A DNA stretch of 64,000 bases from Massospora cicadina (lineage: Eukaryota > Entomophthoromycota > Entomophthoromycetes > Entomophthorales > Entomophthoraceae): contig JAKSZP010000002.1 of NCBI GenBank assembly GCA_022478985.1, forward strand, positions 62,001 to 126,000, written 5' to 3'. The position numbers and the translations under genes are program-made. Shown here piece after piece: positions 1 through 10,039 of this stretch (position 1 is the first letter of the stretch; each line of letters starts with the position of its first letter). The notes beneath the pieces were generated by a model. It had not been told where the DNA came from. It was given only the letters and a program-made list of their open reading frames with translations, and did no database searches.

Positions 1-710
1 ATAGGCTTTTGACCTATCAGATTGAAGATAAAATTTTTGAGGCAAAACCAGCCCATATGGTAACGATTTGATGAATTGTATCCAATCAACAGTGAGTAAA
101 ATCTTCTCACCTTGGCGGTGGTCAGACTTGGGTGGTAATGATTGGTTAATTTTTACCCTATCAGCGTTGAGTAAAATCTTCTCACCTCGGCGGTGGTCAA
201 ACTCATATGGTAATGATTGGTTAATTCACACCCAATCATTGATGAGTAAAATCTTCTCACCTCGGCGGTGGTCAGACTCATATGGTAATGATTGGTTAAT
301 TCACACCCAATCATTGATGAGTAAAATCTTCTCGCCTCAGGAGGGTTCAGATCCGAGTGGTAATGATTTGTTAATTTGCACCCAATCATTGATGGGTAAA
401 ATCTTCTCACCTCACAGAGGTTCAGATCCATGCAATATTGAACTCCTCAAATTCAGCCAAGAAGTCAGAGAATTCCTACTATCAGTTCTTACCTTATTAC
501 GCCAATTTTGGATATAATCCTTTTCTTTTCTGATAGTCAGGATTCCACTGAGAATCCACCAAGGTCTTTTCGATATTGGTACTTATATTGTTGATAACCA
601 CAATATTATTTGAAGATTGGGTAGGAGATGGGCCAATCATGGTAGCAGATTTGGGAGCACTCATACCTTCAATATTCTTTCTCCTAATTCAAGAAGGTGA
701 ATGTCCGACA
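1..710 (-). repeat. 3' LTR of gypsy element E1 (cut by window edge)
   Basis: This block matches the right LTR of the same element (4939-5887) and a solo LTR at 43237-44076, so it is the second LTR of E1 read on the minus strand. In element orientation the LTR starts TGTCGGACATTC at position 710, and about 240 bp of its far end lie left of the window. It contains a 75-bp tandem array. The boundary is supported by the adjoining purine-rich tract at 711-724 and by the same terminal sequence in the other two copies. Confidence 0.88.
94..468. repeat. 75-bp tandem repeat array inside the E1 LTR
   Basis: The motif GAGTAAAATCTTCTCACC, or a close variant, recurs at 94, 169, 244, 319 and 394, an exact 75-bp period giving about five units. 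Each unit also carries a GGTGGTCAGA-like segment and TAATGATTGGTTAAT, which on the element's strand contains CCAAT. Because 75 is a multiple of three, open frames of 149 and 92 codons appear on both strands. They are a by-product of the repeat, not genes. Repeated CCAAT-type units in an LTR could act as promoter or enhancer elements, but that is inference. Confidence 0.9.
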
Positions 711-724
711 TTGCCCCCCTCAAG
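711..724 (-). other. polypurine tract of E1
   Basis: On the minus strand this reads CTTGAGGGGGGCAA directly before the LTR start TGTCGG. Its position and G-rich run fit the plus-strand priming site of an LTR retrotransposon. The equivalent place in E2 (about 35874-35887) also has a run of Gs before its 3' LTR. Confidence 0.8.
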
Positions 725-899
725 AATGTTGGGAGGGGTTTAGGGTCGTAGGAAGTGGCCATGTACCCTGTTTATGTAATTCCTGTAGCCAAAGATTTGA
801 TAGAATACTCATTTCCTCTCTTATACATGATGGTAAATGGCCCCTCCCATATTGATCCAAGATTGCCACTACGGAAAGTTATGCAATTGTGGTAATATA

Positions 900-1908
900 A
901 AACCATATCTGACACTTGGAAAGAAGGTAGAGGAGCTCAGAGCTCATTGGCAGCTTTGCCTTCTTTAGTAACCATTTTAGCTAGGTTGGTCATAGCCTCT
1001 GATTGAAGCTGAATGATGTAGTTAGCTAACCTTCGCATGGCTTTTTCAGGTTCCTCTCCTCTAGAGAAGATGTCCTTAGCTAGGAGAGCAGGTATGCACA
1101 GTTCCCTGCCATACAAAACTCGGAAAGGGGATATTTTTAAAATCTGGTGATATCTAATTCTGTAAGCCATAAGTGCGCTTGGGAGATAATGATCTTAATG
1201 AAGGGGATCAGATGAAGCCATTTTTCCATAAAATCGAAGCCAGAGTACCATAGGCTCTCTCTAAGGTACCATTGGTTGATGGGTTATATGGAGCTGAGAT
1301 AAGTTGCTGGGCTCCCATGGAAGCAGCTAAGGTTTTGACTACTCTGGATGTAAAATTTTTTCTGTTATCACAGAGTAGTACTTGAGGGCACCAATGTCAA
1401 GTGAAAATATTTTGATGGAGAAAGGTGGCAGTGGCCTTAGCAGTTTGGGCTGGCAGCGCCACAGCTTCAACCCATTTTGTGAATTGGTCAATGCCTACCA
1501 AAATATATCTGTTTCCACCGGTGGTTTGAGGAAGTGGCCCTACCACGTCCAAGATCATGGTATGGAATGGCTGTTGCGGGGTAGTTGGCTGATATTAGTA
1601 TCTAGTCTTGAATCAAGACAGCTTTTTACACGTAGGCAAGCATCCAAGACTTCAACAATGGCCTCCATAATTCCCTCCCAAAAATACCGATCCTTAATCC
1701 ACTCATAGGTTTTCTTTACTCCTCCATGGCCTAAAGTTGTATGAGCTTCCAAGATGACAGGTACACGTTCTGAGGGTTGTAGATAAAGCAACCATTTAAC
1801 CCACACTTGGTTATATAATTTTCCACTTTCTACTTTTGTGTTATGGGAGTGCCAGGCCAACATCCTCTGTACAGGCTCATCCTCATCTTCACAGTCGCTT
1901 GGGGTCAT
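900..1908 (-). pseudogene. E1 integrase, broken
   Basis: Reading leftward on the minus strand, the zinc-binding N-terminus shows HTTLGHGG (H-x4-H) near 1740 and a damaged cysteine pair near 1640. The DDE core follows: VGIDQFTKWVE (first Asp), LLCDNRKNFTS (second Asp; the usual DNG is DNR here) and NGTLERAYGTL (Glu). The C-terminal part, 937-1170, contains SPFRVLYGRE and LQSEAMTNLAKMV. An in-frame TGA lies between the first two core motifs, and a one-base loss near the cysteines shifts the frame. All three catalytic acids can be read, but no single frame encodes the protein. E2 encodes the same domain at 34.6-35.6 kb with different breaks. Confidence 0.85.
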
Positions 1909-1989
1909 TAGAAGTTCATAAAGCCGCTCCGCTTCACTGTTATCTAGGTGGAGGATGGGCAGCTGAGTTAACCCATCAACATTCAGGTG

Positions 1990-2379
1990 TCAGGTTCCAG
2001 CGCGGTGTTTGATCTTCATATCATAATGCTGGAGCTTTAGAGCCCAGTGAGCTAAGTGCCCCGTAGGGTCCTCCATGTTTTGCAACCATTTTAAAGATGC
2101 GTGGTCCATGATCACAGTGAAAGAGATCCCATACAAGAAAGGGCGATAATGCTTCACTGTAAGTAGAATGGCGAGACACTCCTTCTTGGCAACACTATAG
2201 TTGCATTCTGCCTTTGATAGCATTTTACTAAAATATGAGACAGGATGGTCTACCCCTTTTTCATCCAGTTGGGCTAGGATGGCCCTGACAGCGTAGTATG
2301 AGGCGTCTGTAAACAAAATAAACGGTTTTCCATAATCAGGATGCCTTAGGATAGGCCGTTCTTGCAGCAGCAACTTCAT
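1990..2379 (-). pseudogene. E1 RNase H domain
   Basis: The open frame of 129 codons carries FILFTDASYYAVRAILAQLD, then HPVSYFSKMLSKAECNYSV, KKECLAILLTVKHYRPFLYG and MDHASLKWLQNMEDP, the usual order for the RNase H of Ty3/gypsy pol. The TDAS aspartate, the KKE glutamate and the DH aspartate of the catalytic set are present. The frame closes at KHRAGT, where this domain meets the integrase linker. It is one of the best-preserved pieces of E1, lying between RT (right) and integrase (left) in the standard order. Confidence 0.88.
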
Positions 2380-2389
2380 TGTTTCATAG

Positions 2390-3190
2390 GCGGCCTTCTG
2401 TTCAGTGCCCCATTGAAAAGAATATTCTTTTTTGCTAAGCGAACAAGGGGCTCGCTGAGTTGGGCAAACTTAGGGATGAACTGATGGTAATATCCCATCA
2501 TCCCCTAAAAATACCTGTATATCCCGTAGGTTTTTGGGGGGTGGCATTCTGGCAATCGCTTCAACCTTATCTTGTATGGGTTGGATTCCCTCTCAAGAAA
2601 TGGTATGTCTGAGGAAGTTTAATTTATTTTGGAAGAATGAACACTTTGAAGGCTTTATTTTGATAGCTGAGCGTTGTAAGCGTTTTAATACCTCTTTTAA
2701 ATGATCAAGGTGTTCATTAAAGGTCTTCAAAAATATGGTAATATCATCAAGGTAGATGATAACGCAGGTTAACTTGAGATCCTGTAAAATGTGATCCATT
2801 GCACGCTGGAAAGAAGCAGGTGCATTGCACAACCCTTGAGGTAATCGCGTGGGTTAGAAAAAGACCTTCACTGAATATCAAAGCGCATTTCTCCTGGCCT
2901 TGGGGAGATAGATCCATTTTCCAATAGCCACTGGCCAAGTCCATGGCGGAGAAAAAGTTTAAACCTGAAAGCTGGGCCAGGGCATCGTCAATGCGCGGGA
3001 TAGGATGTCTATCCTTTTTTGTAAGATTGTTTAACCTGTGGTAGTCCATGAATACCCGATGACCTCCGTTTTTTTTCTTAATTAGCAAAAGGGGGAGGAC
3101 CAAGGGCTTTGTGAAGGAACTAATAACCCCGCGTCTAATAACTGCGTGAGTTCCATCCTCATTTGTTGCTCCTCCACCTTTGACTTGCAA
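2390..3190 (-). pseudogene. E1 reverse transcriptase, two frames
   Basis: The segment at 2747-3190 encodes LPLLLIKKKNGGHRVFMDY, then IPRIDDALAQLSGLNFFSAM and DLASGYWKMDL, the fingers and motif A of a gypsy RT. The segment at 2593-2832, in another frame, begins CNAPASFQRAMDHIL and has the catalytic box CVIIYLDDITIF followed by HLDHLKEVLKRLQ. The two frames overlap in antiphase near 2747-2832, so one indel separates motif A from motif C. The thumb and connection to RNase H lie at 2390-2590 with further damage. YLDD itself is intact. Confidence 0.88.
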
Positions 3191-4086
3191 TAAGGTTTTG
3201 ACCTAATGGGATGGGCATCCCCCACATCGATGGAGTGACACCAGCCCTTCATGTGGCCATAATCATTGTCTGACTTCAAGAATATATCACTATACTCATC
3301 CAGAAGAGTTTGCACTTTCTCCAACCCATCTGAGGTCAACTCATCTGAAATATGGAAATTTGGCAAGGTACATACCAGGTTGTCTGCGGGCAGACCTAAA
3401 TCTGCCATTGAGCCAATAGAGTGGATTTGTTCCACTTCCTCCACAGGGAGTAAAAACCCTCTGCCCACCTCCTGGTGCTTTCTTACAATTATGTCCTTTT
3501 TGGTGAGGTTTCCCAACAGTAGAGTAATAGGCCTCTGATAGGCTGGGTCTAAAACGCCAGGCAATACATGAGGCTCAAAAGGGCTAACTCCATTGATGCT
3601 TAAGAGGTGTAATAAGCAGTGGCGTGGGATTTGGAGTTTGATTTTCATGTTAACCACTCGTTGTTCACCTGGCTCAATCACCACCTCATCTGCCACATAG
3701 AATGGAATACCATCGCTAGCCTCCACTGAATCAGGCAATTTCTTAGTGTTGCGCCCAGAAGTAACATATTGTAAAGACAAAGCGGAAGAGGGGTATTCAA
3801 CCAAGCAGGTGTAGTCATTCTTGATGGGTTCTTTGTTGGACAAGATTAATGGAACTTCGTAGTTCATTAAAGATAGAAATCCTTGCTTCATGTTGATGAT
3901 GCCTTCATATTTGATCATAAACTGAGTACCTATTAGCATATCATAGGAGTTATAATCTAAAGCCACAGCGGGGGCCAATAGAATAAGCTTCCCAACGCGT
4001 ATGGGTAGAGAGGAGTAAGCGCCAAGAGCGCGGGTGTTGTTTGAGCCCGCAGTACCAAATTCCTTGATACAATCCAAGTCAGGCAT
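3082..4086 (-). pseudogene. E1 protease C-terminal half, spacer and RT N-terminus
   Basis: This 334-codon frame is the longest in the element. It starts with CIKEFGTAGSNNTRALGAYS, continues with NSYDMLIGTQFMIKYEGIIN (the rear half of a retropepsin), a long spacer containing GEQRVVNMKIKLQIPRHCLL, and ends in DYGHMKGWCHSIDVGDAHPI plus KVEEQQMRMELTQLLDAGLL, the lead-in to RT. E2 encodes the same order at 32.5-33.5 kb, split into four pieces, so E1 is better preserved here. A nonsense codon separates it from the protease active site just upstream. Confidence 0.85.
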
Positions 4087-4103
4087 TTATTTAATCTTTT
4101 TCA

Positions 4104-4619
4104 TCAGCCAAGTGAAATTACATTCACTGGAGAACTTGTATCCAGGATATCCATCACCTGGACTTTGTGAAAAACTACTTGAACCTTGGTAAGTGTGCTT
4201 CCAAAGTTGGCTGACAACGCTAAGACCTCCTTGAGATGAAAAGTGGAGGTTAATTTGCATGCGGTCTCAGGGTGAGTCTCCAAAATAGACTGCATGGTAT
4301 GCCTTCGCTGTAAAGGGTGAATTAGACTCAATAGAAGCTGATCAGCATCGCTGGCTGTCTCAATAGTTTCCATACAACCTATAAATTGGTGGAGGTAAGT
4401 ATCCTCAGGTATGGTGGTTTCATCTACTCCCTTGGCATTTAGGCGATCAGGGACCTCCACTTCCGCAGGAGCTCCCAATAAGTAGTACTCAGCATCATTG
4501 TAACCCCCCTCAGAGTCGGCCTCAGAGGTATTCTCAACCATGGGCAAGGTTGTTATTGAAGTGGGGGAGACTGCCACGAGGGGTTGGGTATTTAGCTTTG
4601 CTTTAACTGGCATTTTCAC
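4104..4619 (-). pseudogene. E1 gag C-terminus plus protease active site
   Basis: The frame aligns with the gag tail of E2: both carry a block like SEGGYNDAEYYLLGAPAEVE and a second, RRHTMQSILETHPETACKL. It ends in VMDILDTSSPVNVIS, the retropepsin flap start. Here the catalytic triplet is DTS rather than the DTG kept by E2 and E4, a glycine to serine change compatible with one G to A transition. No CCHC zinc knuckle is present. What lies upstream is a deletion scar, so this frame is a remnant. Confidence 0.8.
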
Positions 4620-4785
4620 AACCCAGTAGTTCTGGAGGATATACCCTTAGGATGCACACTTGTTGGCTGAGTTGAAAGAGAACCCACAGTAGGGATCTCC
4701 ACTTTACATTGCACCAAAGAAGCAGGTTTTGCAGAGAGGATAGGCATAGGTGGCCTTACTCCCAGCGGTTCAGTAGGCCATTGCT

Positions 4786-4878
4786 CTAGCTTTTTGAGAT
4801 GGGAAAAAAGCTAGCTAGTTGCTTTTTGAGAGCAAATAATTGGGATTCAGGAGAGCTGCTCACGCTTACAGCCTCCAT
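4786..4878 (-). pseudogene. E1 gag N-terminal stub (31 codons)
   Basis: The start codon lies 42 bp inside the primer-binding site. The stub carries ESQLFALKKQLASFF, matching NLIALKKQL at the start of E2 gag, then stops at TAG. The sequence then resumes at the point equivalent to E2 position about 31817, so roughly 560 bp that would encode most of the capsid region is missing. The join leaves the two sides out of phase. I read this as an internal deletion in E1. Confidence 0.75.
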
Positions 4879-4888
4879 TGCTTTTTTT

Positions 4889-4924
4889 AATACTTATCAA
4901 AGTATTCAGGGGATTTGTCCCCTG
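4889..4924 (-). other. two hairpins between PBS and gag start of E1
   Basis: Two perfect inverted repeats lie side by side: AATACTT/AAGTATT with a 4-nt loop (4889-4906) and CAGGGG/CCCCTG with a 6-nt loop (4907-4924). The second shares its outer four bases with the 3' end of the primer-binding site, so folding would partly hide the site. Structured leaders of this kind are known in retroelement packaging and priming; the role here is inference. Confidence 0.6.
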
Positions 4925-4936
4925 TAGTTAGCACCA
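4921..4936 (-). other. primer-binding site of E1
   Basis: On the minus strand it reads TGGTGCTAACTACAGG, 2-4 bp inside the LTR end. TGG at the edge is the complement of a tRNA CCA end. Near-identical sites occur at the same place in E2 (31179-31194), E4 (27033-27048) and the non-coding LTR element at 57-59 kb (58470-58485). The matching tRNA would have an acceptor strand ending AGTTAGCACCA or AGTGAGCACCA. I do not recognise which tRNA that is. Confidence 0.8.
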
Positions 4937-4938
4937 GT

Positions 4939-5887
4939 TAGTGGGATCCACCGATGGATGCCACAAATATTCTTATCAAAGTGAAAATCTTACTTTTTTA
5001 ATAAAAGTATAAATTATCGCTTTGTTAAAGTTTTTTATGTTTCCTATTATTCAGCTGGGCAAAACCAAAAGAAGGTCCTTTTCTCATTACTAGTTTTTCC
5101 TATTTAAACTAGTTTAGATTTTGAGACCATGTGTATTTGAGGCAAAAGAATATAAAGCTGAGTTATCTGAATTAGGAAATATAGGTTTTTGGCCTATCAG
5201 ATCGAAGATAAATTCTTTGAGGCAAAATCAACCCATGTGGTAACAATTTGATGAATTGTATCCAATCACCAGTGAGTAAAATATTTTCACCTTGGCGGTG
5301 GTCAGACCCAGGTGGTAATGATTGGTTAATTCACACCCTATCATCATCAAGTAAAATCTTTGCACCTTGAAGGTGGTCAGATTTGTGTGGTAATGATTTG
5401 TTAATTTTTACCCTATCAGAGTTGAGTAAAATCTTCTCACCTCGGCGGTGGTCAGACTCATATGGTAATGATTGGTTAATTTGCACCCAATCATCGATGG
5501 GTAAAATCTTCTAACCTCAGGAGGGTTCAGATCTGAGTGGTAATGATTTGTTAATTTGCACCCAATCATTGATGGGTAAAATCTTCTCACCTTACAGAGG
5601 TCCAGATTTGTGCGATATTGAACTCCTCAAATTCAGCCAAGAAGTCAGAGAATTCCTACTATCAGTTCTTACCTTATTACGCCAATTTTGGATATAATCC
5701 TTATTTAGCAATAGTCAGGATTCCACCAAGAATCCACCAAGGTCTTTTCGCCTTTGGTACTCATAATGTTGATAACCACAATATTATTTGAAGCTTGGGT
5801 AGGAGATGGGCCAATTATGGTAGCAGATTTGGGAGCACTCATACCTCCAACTTCTTTCTCCTAAGTTGAGAAGGTGAATGTCTGACA
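4939..5887 (-). repeat. 5' LTR of gypsy element E1
   Basis: In element orientation it starts TGTCAGACATTC (5887) and ends GGATCCCAC next to the PBS, about 949 bp. It repeats the left LTR, including the 75-bp array (units beginning at 5274, 5349, 5424, 5499 and 5574). The left end of E1 is outside the window, so no TSD can be tested. The next LTR begins 72 bp further on, so E1 may have inserted beside it. Confidence 0.87.
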
Positions 5888-5959
5888 CATGGGTATAGGA
5901 TTAGTACTCGCAGGTGGACTCATCTTTGTAGGTTATTTTACTACTTGAAGGATCAAGCC

Positions 5960-6716
5960 TGTTGGACATTTGCCCTCACACTTGAAAAGTAAGAATTTTT
6001 TAGGTCAAATGCAGCTGAAGAGGGGAAATGTCGGCCATTTGCAATTTTCTGATGTCATTAAGAGTTCGTTTAATAGAAATAAAATTGTAAAAGTCGAGGA
6101 AATTGGCCAAAAGTCCCTGGCCAAGTCTCAGTGGAACCCCATTAATTGGGGAAACACCAGTTTAAAACCTTTATGGGCACTAGTAAAATTGGCTGGTCAA
6201 ATTACTCTGACCTCACCACAGACTTTGGGGTTACCATTGGAAGGCCCACCCCCAACCCCAATAAAGTCCTTCAACACACCTGCGCAGGGACCCCCCTTTT
6301 ATAGGCTTGGCGGGAGTCCCACAAGGTGCAATAAATTTCTCAGGTGGTAATTGACTCAAAATTATAAAAACGTTACCTCATGGGTATGTTTGGGCCAATC
6401 AGAACTCCTCTTCCTTTGCTCTGCTGCCCTGAAGTGGTTCCCAGATTATGATACATTATTCCTGCATATTTCCATATTAAAACTTATGTAGGCTATTCTG
6501 AACATATTCCTAAATTTCCTCTTAACCCTCAAAATTATTTTAGATACTAGATAGTCAAAGGACAAGGATCATCATTTTTCTCCTTATTGCACGTTTAATA
6601 AAAATCATAAAAAATCCATTTTTATTAGCGCTTTATTTATTTAACTTTTTATATCATATTTGTGGAATCCAGCAGGCATTAAGCACCAGCGAGCAAAGAT
6701 TGGATGGATTCCCACA
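5960..6716 (+). repeat. LTR of the E2 subfamily, probably solo
   Basis: It starts TGTTGGACATT and ends GATTCCCACA, matching the ends of the E2 LTRs, and shares internal blocks with them such as GGCCAAAAG and TGGAACCCC. The flanks are AAGCC (5955-5959) and AATCC (6717-6721), a 5-bp TSD with one mismatch, which favours a solo LTR. No good match to the shared primer-binding site follows it. The alternative is that it is the 5' LTR of E3. Confidence 0.75.
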
Positions 6717-6721
6717 AATCC

Positions 6722-8770
6722 TTAAAGATGGAGATGTATATGTGGTACCAATAAACAATTATGGCAACTCTGGCCAAACATCTCAACTGTACACAAGCAA
6801 CCAACGAGTTCTTGGTTAGCTTTATAGAGCCCTTAATAAAGCACACCCAAAAGGATTTTGGATCAGCAGAATCTAGTGCTTACAGAAATACACTGGGTTT
6901 AAGAAGAGGAGCAATCTTCCTAAGTAAACATACTGGATAAGCTGAATTCCAGCTTTAACAAAGTTAGAAAGGCTATCATCAATAATATGGAACAGGTCAA
7001 CGATGTCCACAGAAGATTTAACACTTTGGAAGATCAACTTAATGAAAAAGTTCCAAAGATTGCAGCTGAGGTCCTCTCTTTACATGGTTTGACTAGTGAA
7101 TGGGTTTATAATATTAGTAAATGCTGCCAGAAAAGGAAAATTACTTAAATTTTTATCATCTTGGACTAAACGTTTGACCAAAGATGCCACTTTTGCTCAG
7201 AGAAATCACCTAGAATTAAAAACTATGCATGTCCAGCTTGATGAATATGTCTAAACTGAGTTGGGCATGTTACAAAAAAGCGTTGAAGATCTGGCTGCCA
7301 TGCCAGTAGGGCTAAATAATGAGGAAGAGTTTGTGAAAATTCATGAATAATTTATGAAGCTCCGGTCAACAATTTTGTCTGTGAAAGAAAAGAATGTCAA
7401 ACATACTAAGATATAAACAAGATCTTCAGACACAGCTATCAGCAACGAATGACCGTGTTGCTAATCTGACTAAAAGTGTGAAACATATACTAGCTTCTCA
7501 AACTATCTTTCAAAAGAAAGTGAATACCTTAAAAAGGAAGTTGATGACCTAAAAGAAAGAAGTTACAACCGTTCAACAGTCCTCAAGGGGAGTGCAATAA
7601 AACCTCTAAGCATTCAGGCAGAAAACAAATAGAGAAATTACATAAGGCCCAAATTAAGGAGTCCAAATTGAGAAGTTTGGAACAATTTTACAAAGCAGAA
7701 TCTTCAGGGGTTGAGACAGATAATGAAATGGATCTTTCAGATGTTCGTTCAGTACCAAATTTCCTTGCTTCCATCCTAACTCTGGATGATACTCATTGCA
7801 AATGTAGACCAATTCTGACCAAATTTTCCCAAAGACGTATGAACTCTAGACGAAGCACAGCTCCTTTGTCTAATTCTGGGCGCAATGACTTCAGGCCCTT
7901 GAATTTGTCAAAATTTGACAAAGAAGGAAACATACATTTTTCCTAAAATTTTTGAAAAAGCTATGTGAGGAGGATCTGACCATGAAAAGTCTACAGCTCT
8001 CATTAATTTTCTGGACTCACATAGTGTCTTTCTTGTTATTCCTTATCTGGATGACGATTTGTCCTATTTGGATGTAAAGAACGCCGTTGTAAGGCAATTC
8101 AGAGGCCCTGATAACTATCCGCCTGAAAGACAGACCTGCTAAATATCGATTTTCATATAAATGATTCCATCAAGGACTTTGCGGATAGATTTTACCATGA
8201 GGCTCAAGTCTTACTCAGTAGAAATGCTATAAATGAATTTAATGCTAAGATTGTTATGCGGCATGCTGTCAAGCCATACTATGACTTGCAGCATGTCATG
8301 ATTCCAGCATTTAATTGGCCCATGGGAGCATAAGAACTAATTGATTATTTGTGACAGTGCGCAAGTAGCTTCAACGCCCCTAATAAGCCCAAAGAGCAAT
8401 CAAAATTTCGATCTTTGGGACCAAAAAATACAAATTCAAATGAACAAGGAAAAAACAATCAATCCATAAATTAGAAGAATGATCAGCAAACAGGGCCAAT
8501 TACCTGTCATAATTGTGGCCAAAAGGGACATTTTGCTAGCCAATGCTACAGACAGCCAGATAAAAAACCTGAAGTCAATATGGCCTTAAAGGTTAACCAT
8601 GAAAAAAGGCGGGTAAGAGCAGGTGGAGTAGAGGAGGAATGCTCTACCTCCACCAATACCTTAACGCACATTCCACCCAACCCTGGAAAGCTTTTCTTGG
8701 CCAAAAAAGTGGCCAAAGATAGCTTACATTACATTGTAGCTGATAATGTCTATATGCTATCCACCTAAGA
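6722..8770 (+). pseudogene. E3 gag with coiled coils and CCHC zinc knuckle
   Basis: The first part, about 6960-7570, translates in pieces to heptad-like segments such as VNDVHRRFNTLEDQLNEKV and NDRVANLTKSVKHILASQ, suggesting coiled coils. Near 8160-8330 a capsid-like stretch reads INDSIKDFADRFYHEAQVLL. At about 8507-8560 is CHNCGQKGHFASQCYRQ, a perfect C-x2-C-x4-H-x4-C nucleocapsid knuckle. Stops and indels break every frame. The Gag is unlike those of E1, E2 and E4, in which I find no zinc knuckle, so E3 belongs to another gypsy lineage. Confidence 0.75.
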
Positions 8771-9039
8771 CAAAGCAAAAGAATTAAAGCAACCAGAGGT
8801 CACTAAAGAATCTTGAGCTGAAGTAGCAAAGCCCTACATAAAGCACATCTTTGAGCAAGGGTTAAGTAACCATCTTAAATGTTCATCCCATCTGCCCACG
8901 CTACATGACATGCAAGTGGCCATACCCATGAAGTCTCTAACAGAGTTTTTTCAGAAATCTGCATAAGTCTGAAGTCACACTTGGTAATAAACACTTACTC
9001 CAATATTTACTTAATAAGCGATTCTGATATACTCTGAAT

Positions 9040-9380
9040 GTACATATGTGGATATTGCAGTAAATAAGGTTCAGGTTTGAACCATCATTGATAGTGGGGC
9101 ACCTATCAACATTGTCAGCACCAAACTTGTTAAGAATCTGAATATTACACCTGACTTTGCACACTGTCAAGAATATGGTAAACCAGGAGCCCACAACACA
9201 AAGTCGCTCAGGGCCTATAGCACGTTACAATTATGTTTCAGATAATTTGTAATGATGGCGCCGGCCATATATTTGCCAAATACAAGCTATGATATCCTTA
9301 TTGGAACCAATTTCCTGAGAAGATTTGGTGTTGTCACAAATCATAAGGAAGATACTCTAACTGTTTTGGGGCAAAGCATC
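9040..9380 (+). pseudogene. E3 protease domain
   Basis: The reading TIIDSGAPINIVSTKLVKNL carries the retropepsin active site as DSG, followed by CQEYGKPGAHNTKSLRAYST and then SYDILIGTNFLRRFGVV. The general pattern matches the E2 protease (DTGSPVNVIS, QEFGTAG, YDMLISTQFM), showing distant kinship. At least one stop interrupts the frame between the two halves. It sits between gag and the RT region, in the usual place. Confidence 0.75.
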
Positions 9381-10039
9381 CCGTTTTTATAACAAAAATA
9401 GAAAAGTTTAAGAGAAACAGCTGAATTATTTATAGCCTGGCCTATAAAGATGGGACAATCCCAATTGAGTACAAGAAATTTTATACAAAAATTAAGGCTC
9501 TTCTAATGCAGATTTGGGAATCAAATGGAATCCCATTATGATCAAATCAGTAAATTACTGTGCTTCCTGGAACTCAAGTAGTTGTCCCTACCAGGTTGAC
9601 TATTAAAATTCCAGAGGGACTTTATGAGAAATATAACAGCCTTGGTGTAGATCCCAAATAGAGCCAAATATTACATTGGGGGTAGTCATTTTTAAGGCAT
9701 TGTAGATTCAAATCTTATGTGCAAACCTCCAGAATTAGCTCATCAAGATATGGAGGCATCAGGATACTGCCTACCCGCATCTAGTTCTGACCACCAAAAT
9801 TCAGACAATTCAACAAATTTGAAACCCTAAATGAATATGGACTTCCCAATGAGGAAACCATAAGTATCTATAACGTTATTACTATAGCTGAATTAGGGAA
9901 CTTGACCGACCTGGAAAAAGCTCAAGTCCAAGATTTATTGATGAAATACTGTGAAATATTTGCGATATGCAATTTTGACTTAGGTTGTGCTAGAATATGA
10001 TACACTACTGACCCTAGTGACCATGACCCCATCTGGATA

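Noticed and set aside
68..517. 149-codon plus-strand frame with repeated SKIFSP..WS..GNDWL units
   Set aside because: It is created by the 75-bp LTR array, whose period is a multiple of three. The opposite strand is open too (153-431), and the LTR of the second copy shows the same effect.
1382..1708. 108-codon plus-strand frame
   Set aside because: It is the antisense of the E1 integrase core and zinc domain, with no motif of its own.
3266..3538. 90-codon plus-strand frame
   Set aside because: Antisense of the protease-RT spacer of E1.
6535..6580. third copy of the small A-tailed segment (ATACTAGATAGTC in the LTR at 5960-6716)
   Set aside because: It aligns with native LTR sequence of E2 (CTACTAATCGTC), so the likeness is to the target, not the insert.
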